This document shows, piece by piece, positions 58,130-64,000 of a stretch of 64,000 nt of DNA. Below the pieces are notes generated by a model. The model was not told where the DNA came from, did no database searches, and worked only from the letters and a program-made list of their open reading frames with translations. The stretch covers positions 372,001-436,000 of the forward strand of contig QOZR01000002.1 of NCBI GenBank assembly GCA_003576685.1, given 5' to 3'. This DNA is from Virgifigura deserti (lineage in GTDB: Bacteria > Pseudomonadota > Alphaproteobacteria > Dongiales > Dongiaceae). Within the stretch, counting starts at the first letter, position 1, and the number at the start of each line of letters is the position of its first letter. The translations under genes were made by a program, and so were the position numbers.

Positions 58130-61100
58130 CTAATCCTCCGTCTTCAGCAAGCGCGTGACGCCGCGCAGCGGAATGCCCAGCCAGGCGGGACGGTTCGCCG
58201 CCTCGTAGCAGATCTCGTAGAGCGCCTTCTCCAGGCTGAACAGGTCGATCAGGTTTCGCGCCTGGTCGGCATCGGTCGGGTAGGACGGGCAATCGCCGAT
58301 CGTCTCCCTATAGCCGGTCAGGAAGCTGTTCGACACCCGCTCCTCCCAGAGATCGGTCCAGGGCTGCAGCGTTTCGAGCGCGCGCGGCTCCAAGGCCGCG
58401 CGGTCGAACAGCGCCGACCAGGCCGCGTAGTTGAAGGAACGCAGCATGCCGGCGACGTCCCTCAGCGGTGAATGCTTGGCGCGGCGGTCGGCCAAGGACC
58501 GCGCCGGTTCGCCCTCGAAATCGAGGATGTAGAAATCGTCCTTCACCACGATCACCTGGCCGAGATGATAGTCCCCGTGATAGCGGGTTTTCACCGCATC
58601 GAGGCGAGCCGGGACCAGTTCGCCGATGCGGTCGAGCAGCGCCTTTCGATGATCGAGAAGCGTCGCGGCGTCCTCGGCCGCTGCCTCCGGTAGGCGCCTG
58701 CGAACCTTGCGGATCGCGGTGATCGCGTCCTGCGCCTGCTTTCGGATCTTCCGCTTCCAACCTGACAGATCCGCGGCCGTGACCGGCGCCGGTCGAAAGG
58801 CCGGATCGTCGGTATCGAGCGCGAAAGCCCGGTGCAGCTCAGCGGTCCGAATGCCCAGCATGTGGAAGAGTTGAAGGTTCGGGTCCAGGCTCTCCGCTGC
58901 CGCCGGCACACCTGGGACCGTTTCCTGCGGCGTCGGCTGCAACTCCTCCTCAGGCACCAGCTGTGCCGTATCCAGGAACCGGCTCAAATAGTCGAGCGTG
59001 TAGCTCCAGCCGTCGCCCTGATTGCGAACGAACCCCTGCAGGGTCGCCAGCACGGTCGGCTGGCCGCGCTCGTCGAACAGCTCGACCGATCCGAGCAGCG
59101 GCGGCGTGTTCCTGTAATGGGCCACATCGGTGAGGTAGCGGCCGATCTCAAGCTCGGGATGAATGCCGGGTTGCAAACGGCGATAGGCCTTCAGGACCAT
59201 GCCGTCGCCGACCATCAGCGAGGTGTTGCTCTGCTCCTTGCCTAAGCGGCTGATCTCCCACTCCTCGATCCCGTCGGTCGACGGAAAGGCGCTGGTCGCG
59301 GCGAACTCGATCCGGCCGCCATGCGCCGTCGGCACGGCCCTGCCCTGGTGCATCGATTCAACGGTCGCGCGCGCGAAGGTGGGATCGGCCACCGCATCGT
59401 GAAGAACGCCGCGCCTGGGTCCCTTCCGGACCCGGCCGAGCGAGTAAGGCAGCAGCGAGACGAGCGGATCCTCCGCCGCATTTTCCCAGGCGATGGCGAA
59501 GGGCAGGAAATAATCCTGCGTCGCCCCGTTCCTGAGAGCCACCTGGCAGACGGCGAAGAGCGAGACCCAGTCGGAGCGCGCGACCTCGGCGGTCTCCACG
59601 AGCTCGACGGCGTCGATGCCGACGTCCTTGGCGGCGAACCAGCGCTGGTTCGGCAGGAACTCCGGCAGGCTCTGCGTTTGCAGCACGTCGCGGGCCCGAT
59701 CCGATAGAAGGCTCTGCCAGCCATGGGGCATGACCAGAGTCAGCAGTTCCGGCAGCGGCTGGACGTAGGGCTCGTGCCAGCTCGGCGCCTCGGCCTCCTG
59801 GGCAAGAAGGAACCAATAGAAGCCGTAGGCCGGCAAGGTGACGAAATAGGGCAGCTCGCCGATCGTCGGAAACGGGCTGCGGCCGATCAGCTCGATGGGA
59901 GCCCGGCCTTTATAGGCCGAAAGATCGAGCTCTACAGGCTGCGGCGACCGGGATAAATTGGCGACGCAGAGGATCGAATTGTCCTCATATTCGCGCAGAT
60001 AGGCGACGATCTTCCGGTTGCCGGGATAGAGGAATTTGAGCGCGCCGCGTCCGAACGCCGGTTGCATCTTGCGCACGGCGATAATCCGCTTCATCCAGTT
60101 GAGGAGCGACGACGAGCTGCGGCTCTGCGCCTCGACATTGACCGACTGGAAGCCGTAGACCGGATCCATGATCGGCGGCAGATAGAGCCCCTGCGGGTCC
60201 GCCTTCGAGAAGCCGCTGTTGCGGTCCGGCGCCCACTGCATGGGCGTTCGCACGCCGTCGCGATCGCCGAGATAGACATTGTCCCCCATGCCGATCTCGT
60301 CGCCATAATAGATGATCGGCGTTCCCGGCATCGAAAGCAGGAGGCTGTTCAGCAGCTCGATCTTGCGACGGTCGTTCTCAAGCAGCGGCGCGAGGCGGCG
60401 GCGGATGCCGAGATTGATCCGCGCCCGCGCGTCGGCGGCGTAGAACCGCCAGAGATAGTCCCGCTCGCGGTCGGTCACCATCTCGAGCGTCAGCTCGTCA
60501 TGATTGCGCAGGAAGATCGCCCACTGGCAGCTATCCGGAATATCGGGTGTCTGCCGCATGATGTCAGTGATCGGGTGCCGGTCTTCCTGCGCGACGGCCA
60601 TGTAGAGGCGCGGCATCACCGGGAAATGGAACGCCATGTGGCACTCGTCGCCATTCCCGAAATAGGGCCGCACGTCCTCCGGCCATTGGTTGGCCTCGGC
60701 CAGCAGCATGCGGTTCTCGTAGCGCGCGTCCAGCGCCGCGCGGAGCGTCTTGATGACCTTGTGCGTCTCGGCAAGATTCTCGTTGTTCGTGCCGTCGCGC
60801 TCGACGAGGTAGGGGATGGCGTCGAGACGCAGCCCGTCGACCCCCATGTCGAGCCAGTAATACATCGCATCGATGACCTCCTTGACGACTCGCGGGTTGT
60901 CAAAGTTCAGGTCCGGCTGATGCGAGAAGAAGCGATGCCAGTAATAGGCCTTCGCCACCGGGTCCCAGGCCCAATTGGAGGTCTCGGTATCGGTGAAGAT
61001 GATGCGGGTCCCCAGATATTTCTGGTCGCTGTCGCTCCACACATAATAGTCGCGCCAGCGCGAGCCCGGCTTCGCGGTACGCGAGCGCTGGAACCAGCGG

Positions 61101-61432
61101 TGCTGGTCCGAGGTATGGTTGATCACCAGCTCCGTAATCACCCGCAGGTCGCGCCGATGCGCCTCGCGCACGAACTTCCGGAAGTCGGACAAGGTGCCAT
61201 AGGCCGGATGGACGGCCCGGTAATCGGCGATGTCATAGCCGTCGTCGCGCAACGGCGAGACATAGAACGGCAGAAGCCAGATCGCCGTGACGCCGAGATC
61301 GCGGACATAATCGAGCTTCGCGGTCAGCCCGGCGAAGTCGCCCACGCCGTCATTGTTCGAATCGAAGAAGGACTTGACGTGAGTCTGGTAGATGATCGCG
61401 TCCTTGTACCAGAGCGGATCGTCCGACAGCAT
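58130..61432 (-). CDS. treS: Trehalose synthase/maltokinase fusion (TreS-Pep2)
   Basis: 1100 residues. Residues about 1-550 are TreS (GH13), which interconverts trehalose and maltose (GLRLDAIPYL, LAEANQWPED, FLRNHDELTLEM). Residues about 580-1100 are a maltokinase (Pep2) with an aminoglycoside-phosphotransferase-like fold (KTRYHGDYHLGQVIV catalytic loop, FYILDFEGEPA metal site). Together they turn trehalose into maltose-1-phosphate, the donor for GlgE. ATG at 61432 starts the TreS homology, 26 bp after the glgE stop. Confidence 0.96.
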   Translation of the reverse strand: MLSDDPLWYKDAIIYQTHVKSFFDSNNDGVGDFAGLTAKLDYVRDLGVTAIWLLPFYVSPLRDDGYDIADYRAVHPAYGTLSDFRKFVREAHRRDLRVITELVINHTSDQHRWFQRSRTAKPGSRWRDYYVWSDSDQKYLGTRIIFTDTETSNWAWDPVAKAYYWHRFFSHQPDLNFDNPRVVKEVIDAMYYWLDMGVDGLRLDAIPYLVERDGTNNENLAETHKVIKTLRAALDARYENRMLLAEANQWPEDVRPYFGNGDECHMAFHFPVMPRLYMAVAQEDRHPITDIMRQTPDIPDSCQWAIFLRNHDELTLEMVTDRERDYLWRFYAADARARINLGIRRRLAPLLENDRRKIELLNSLLLSMPGTPIIYYGDEIGMGDNVYLGDRDGVRTPMQWAPDRNSGFSKADPQGLYLPPIMDPVYGFQSVNVEAQSRSSSSLLNWMKRIIAVRKMQPAFGRGALKFLYPGNRKIVAYLREYEDNSILCVANLSRSPQPVELDLSAYKGRAPIELIGRSPFPTIGELPYFVTLPAYGFYWFLLAQEAEAPSWHEPYVQPLPELLTLVMPHGWQSLLSDRARDVLQTQSLPEFLPNQRWFAAKDVGIDAVELVETAEVARSDWVSLFAVCQVALRNGATQDYFLPFAIAWENAAEDPLVSLLPYSLGRVRKGPRRGVLHDAVADPTFARATVESMHQGRAVPTAHGGRIEFAATSAFPSTDGIEEWEISRLGKEQSNTSLMVGDGMVLKAYRRLQPGIHPELEIGRYLTDVAHYRNTPPLLGSVELFDERGQPTVLATLQGFVRNQGDGWSYTLDYLSRFLDTAQLVPEEELQPTPQETVPGVPAAAESLDPNLQLFHMLGIRTAELHRAFALDTDDPAFRPAPVTAADLSGWKRKIRKQAQDAITAIRKVRRRLPEAAAEDAATLLDHRKALLDRIGELVPARLDAVKTRYHGDYHLGQVIVVKDDFYILDFEGEPARSLADRRAKHSPLRDVAGMLRSFNYAAWSALFDRAALEPRALETLQPWTDLWEERVSNSFLTGYRETIGDCPSYPTDADQARNLIDLFSLEKALYEICYEAANRPAWLGIPLRGVTRLLKTED

Positions 61433-61458
61433 ATCGACACTTAGGCTCGGGGCGGGGG

Positions 61459-63999
61459 CTAGAAGCACGGCTCGCGGTAATCGACGTAGGTCCAGGGAGC
61501 CACCCGAAGGATGGCGGCGGGGTTGTCCTCGGGGTCGAGCCGCAGCCGATGCCGCGCGCCACACCAGAGGTGCTTCGCGCCGGTCAGCAGCTCCTCGACC
61601 TCGAGGTTCCGGTCATCCGGGATGCCCATCGCGCCGAGCGGAAGCTCGATCTCGCTCTCCTGCGGTTCGAACGGGTCGAGATTGACCGCGATCAGGATGA
61701 AGTTGCCGCGGTCCGGCGCCATCTTGCCGTAGAACAGGACGTGCTCGCTGTCCGAGCGGTAGAATCGCAGATTGTCGAGCTCATGCAGCGCCGGGTTCTC
61801 GCGCCGGATCCGATTGACCCGCGCGACATAGTCCTTGATGTTGCCCGGCCGGTCCCAATCCCAGACCTTGTAGTCGTACTTCTCGGAGTTGAGATATTCC
61901 TCGCTGTTCGGGACCGCCGCGTTCTCGCACAGCTCGAACCCGTTGTAGATCCCATAGACGCTGGAAAGAGTAGCCGCCAGCACCAGCCGGATCTTGAAGG
62001 CCGGGCGCCCGCCGGTCTGCAGGAAGGTCGGCAGGATGTCGGGCGTGTTGGCGAAGAAGTTCGGACGCAGATACTCTTTCACCTCGGTCTGGGTGAGTTC
62101 GGTCAGATACTGCGTCAGCTCGTCCTTGAAGTTCCGCCAGGTGAAGTAGGTGTAGGACTGGGTGAACCCGACCTTTGCGAGCATCTTCAGCATCGGTGGC
62201 CGGGTGAAGGCCTCCGACAGGAAGATCACCTCTGGATGCTGCTCCTGCACGTTGCGGATCAGCCATTCCCAGAACGGCACCGGCTTGGTGTGGGGATTGT
62301 CGACGCGGAAGGTCTTCACGCCCTGGTCGACCCAGAACAGCACCACGTCCAACAGCTCCTGCCACAGCGCGTCGCGATGCGGGCCGTAGAAGTTTACATT
62401 GACGATGTCCTGATATTTCTTCGGCGGGTTCTCGGCATATTTGATGGTCCCGTCGGGCCGAAGCTGGAACCAGTCGGGGTGCTCCCGGAGCCACGGATGG
62501 TCGGGCGAGCATTGAATCGCGAAGTCCAGCGCCACCTCCATGCCGTGGCGCTCGGCCGCCGCAACGAACCGCTGGAAGTCCTCCAGGGTTCCGAGCTCCG
62601 GATGCACGGCGGTATGGCCGCCCTCCTCGGACCCGATCGCATAGGGGCTGCCGGGATCGTTCGGGCCGGCGCCGAGCGTGTTGTTCGGCCCCTTGCGGTG
62701 GGCGCGGCCGATCGGATGGATCGGCACGAAATAGATGACGTCGAAGCCCATCTCGCGGATTTCGGGCAGCCGCCTCTCGCAGTCCGCGAAGGTCGCCGAC
62801 TTCCCCGGCTCCGTCCCTTGCGAGCGCGGGAACATCTCGTACCAGGCCGCGAACCGCGCCGCGACCCGATCGACGGTCACTTCGAGCACCGGCGCGTACT
62901 CCGTCGCGTTCGACCGATCCGGGCAGCGCGCCATGACCGCGCGGGTTTCGGGCGAGAGGAGGAGCAGAGCACGCTCCGCCTCCGTCTGCGCCAGGTCGAA
63001 CGTCTGTAGCGTCCGGTCGAGCCGTCCCCGGTCCTCGCCGCGCGCGACAGTCAACGCGCGCTGTAGAATCTGGCGCCCTTCCAGCAGTTCGAGATCGATG
63101 CTCTGGCCGGCGTCCGTCTTCTTCTGCGCGCCGTCCCGCCAGCTTTCGAATTCGTCCATCCAGGCTTCGACGGTATAGAGATAGCGGGCGTTCTCGGTCA
63201 GAGTGACGCTGCCGTGCCAGCGGTCCAGGCCCGCATTCTCGAGCGTCATCGGCGTTTCCCGCCAATCGGGCTCGTCCTTGCGGCGGAACTTCAGGACGGC
63301 GGCGATCTTGTCGTGCCCTTCCTTGAAGATGTCGGCCCAGACCTCGAGTCTGTCGCCGACCTCGCGCTTCACCGGATATCGGCCGTGATCGATCTCCGGC
63401 CAGACGTTCTGAATGACGACCGGCATGCTGCGGAGCGTGTCCGGCGACAGCAGCGTCGCCGAGGCCCGGCGCGCGGAACGGGCCGACGCGGCACGTCCCG
63501 AAGGCGATATCTGCGCCTGATCCCGCTCCCGGCCGCGAACGAGACGCCCGTCGAGCGGCGCCAGGTCGACGATCATGTCGGCCCTCAGATCGCCCCTCGC
63601 CCGTCCCGGCGTGAGATCCTCTCCGTCGACGACGCCGCCCACCATTCCGTCGAGGCGGTTGACGGCGAAGCCGTGGCCGCTGTTTGGGTCCGGATTGAGC
63701 AGCGTCGCCGTCCAGCCGGCCGCCTTCTCGCCGCGCCGGACCAGGGCGACCGCCGGCCCCAGATCGGCATGCACTGCCACCTGCGGCCCCTCCTCGTTCA
63801 GCACGGGGATGCTCGCCTTCGTCCGGTTCACCTCGGCAATGAAGTCGCTGAGGTCGAACTGCGGCTCCTCCCAATCGTCGGGGCGCGTTCCGACCACGTC
63901 CAGCTTGCGCCGGAAGCCGAACTCATAGCCGATCGGCATCATCACCCCGGTCGAGAACGCGGCGGCGAAGAGATAGCGTTGCCGATACAGCGCCTCGAG
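61459..63999 (-). CDS. glgE: Alpha-1,4-glucan:maltose-1-phosphate maltosyltransferase GlgE, fused to an upstream GH13 domain (5' partial)
   Basis: GlgE proper is about 655 residues from M at 63426 (MPVVIQNVWPEIDHGRYPVK), with the GH13_3 catalytic aspartate in FRVDNPHTKPVPFWEWLI, the glutamate in FLSEAFTRPP and the DUF3416 N-domain. It elongates alpha-glucan with maltose-1-phosphate. The frame continues upstream without a stop to the window edge as an extra domain (FSTGVMMPIGYEFGFRRKLD, ADLGPAVALVRRGEKAAGW), the C-terminal part of another alpha-amylase-type protein. Such two-domain GlgE fusions are known in Rhizobiales. The start lies beyond the window. Confidence 0.9.
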   Translation of the reverse strand, partial: LEALYRQRYLFAAAFSTGVMMPIGYEFGFRRKLDVVGTRPDDWEEPQFDLSDFIAEVNRTKASIPVLNEEGPQVAVHADLGPAVALVRRGEKAAGWTATLLNPDPNSGHGFAVNRLDGMVGGVVDGEDLTPGRARGDLRADMIVDLAPLDGRLVRGRERDQAQISPSGRAASARSARRASATLLSPDTLRSMPVVIQNVWPEIDHGRYPVKREVGDRLEVWADIFKEGHDKIAAVLKFRRKDEPDWRETPMTLENAGLDRWHGSVTLTENARYLYTVEAWMDEFESWRDGAQKKTDAGQSIDLELLEGRQILQRALTVARGEDRGRLDRTLQTFDLAQTEAERALLLLSPETRAVMARCPDRSNATEYAPVLEVTVDRVAARFAAWYEMFPRSQGTEPGKSATFADCERRLPEIREMGFDVIYFVPIHPIGRAHRKGPNNTLGAGPNDPGSPYAIGSEEGGHTAVHPELGTLEDFQRFVAAAERHGMEVALDFAIQCSPDHPWLREHPDWFQLRPDGTIKYAENPPKKYQDIVNVNFYGPHRDALWQELLDVVLFWVDQGVKTFRVDNPHTKPVPFWEWLIRNVQEQHPEVIFLSEAFTRPPMLKMLAKVGFTQSYTYFTWRNFKDELTQYLTELTQTEVKEYLRPNFFANTPDILPTFLQTGGRPAFKIRLVLAATLSSVYGIYNGFELCENAAVPNSEEYLNSEKYDYKVWDWDRPGNIKDYVARVNRIRRENPALHELDNLRFYRSDSEHVLFYGKMAPDRGNFILIAVNLDPFEPQESEIELPLGAMGIPDDRNLEVEELLTGAKHLWCGARHRLRLDPEDNPAAILRVAPWTYVDYREPCF

Positions 64000-64000
64000 C

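Overview
This 64 kb window is a chromosomal segment of a GC-rich alphaproteobacterium, most likely of the Hyphomicrobiales (Rhizobiales). The pointers are a PhyR-NepR-EcfG general stress response (GSR) module, HWE and HisKA_2 sensor kinases, an Irr-type palindrome, a caa3 oxidase with CtaG, MinCDE, and a GlgE fused to an N-terminal GH13 domain. I see no tRNA, rRNA, CRISPR array, phage or insertion sequence. Both edges cut genes: an RNA methyltransferase on the left and the GlgE fusion on the right.

Layout. 0-7 kb: end of an RNA (uracil-5) methyltransferase, two small ABM/NIPSNAP proteins, cutA, an HWE kinase with a FAT GUY receiver, and minCDE. 7-16 kb: an EamA exporter divergent from a MocR/PdxR regulator, then a gamma-glutamyltransferase/GntR/polar amino-acid ABC operon without an ATPase gene, a beta-carbonic anhydrase and an HD phosphohydrolase that lacks a standard start codon. 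16-25 kb: a TetR-EamA pair, a CHASE4 hybrid-type sensor kinase, a sparse AT-richer gap with a frameshifted small gene, a 742-residue Sel1-repeat protein and a ThDP enzyme. 24.5-33 kb: a caa3-type terminal oxidase locus (triheme and monoheme cytochromes c, CoxB with a haem domain, a subunit I/III fusion, CtaG) interrupted by ZIP and CaCA transporters. 33-38 kb: an Irr-box-preceded ZIP transporter, OsmC, a NitT/TauT/Ssu-type ABC operon and an MgtC-like protein.

38-64 kb is the most coherent part, a stress and trehalose/glycogen super-locus. It holds a coiled-coil stress protein divergent from otsA, an Fe-SOD, phyR divergent from nepR-ecfG, an RpoH-type sigma factor, a PhyK-like HisKA_2 kinase, and a 17 kb operon glgE-treS/pep2-glgB-glgX-treZ-malQ-treY. 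Three routes to trehalose are present (OtsA, TreY/TreZ, TreS), plus the TreS-Pep2-GlgE-GlgB route from trehalose to alpha-glucan.

The main observation is that four intergenic sites read GGAAC-N16/17-CGTT, the consensus bound by EcfG sigma factors. They point at the HWE kinase/FAT GUY receiver operon, the coiled-coil stress protein, otsA and rpoH. The sequence therefore lays out a stress circuit: sensor kinases, PhyR, NepR, EcfG, then a second sigma factor, trehalose synthesis and a further phosphorelay. The core genes phyR, nepR and ecfG themselves show no perfect copy of the motif. Other regulator/operator pairs can be read directly for the MocR, TetR and GntR regulators.
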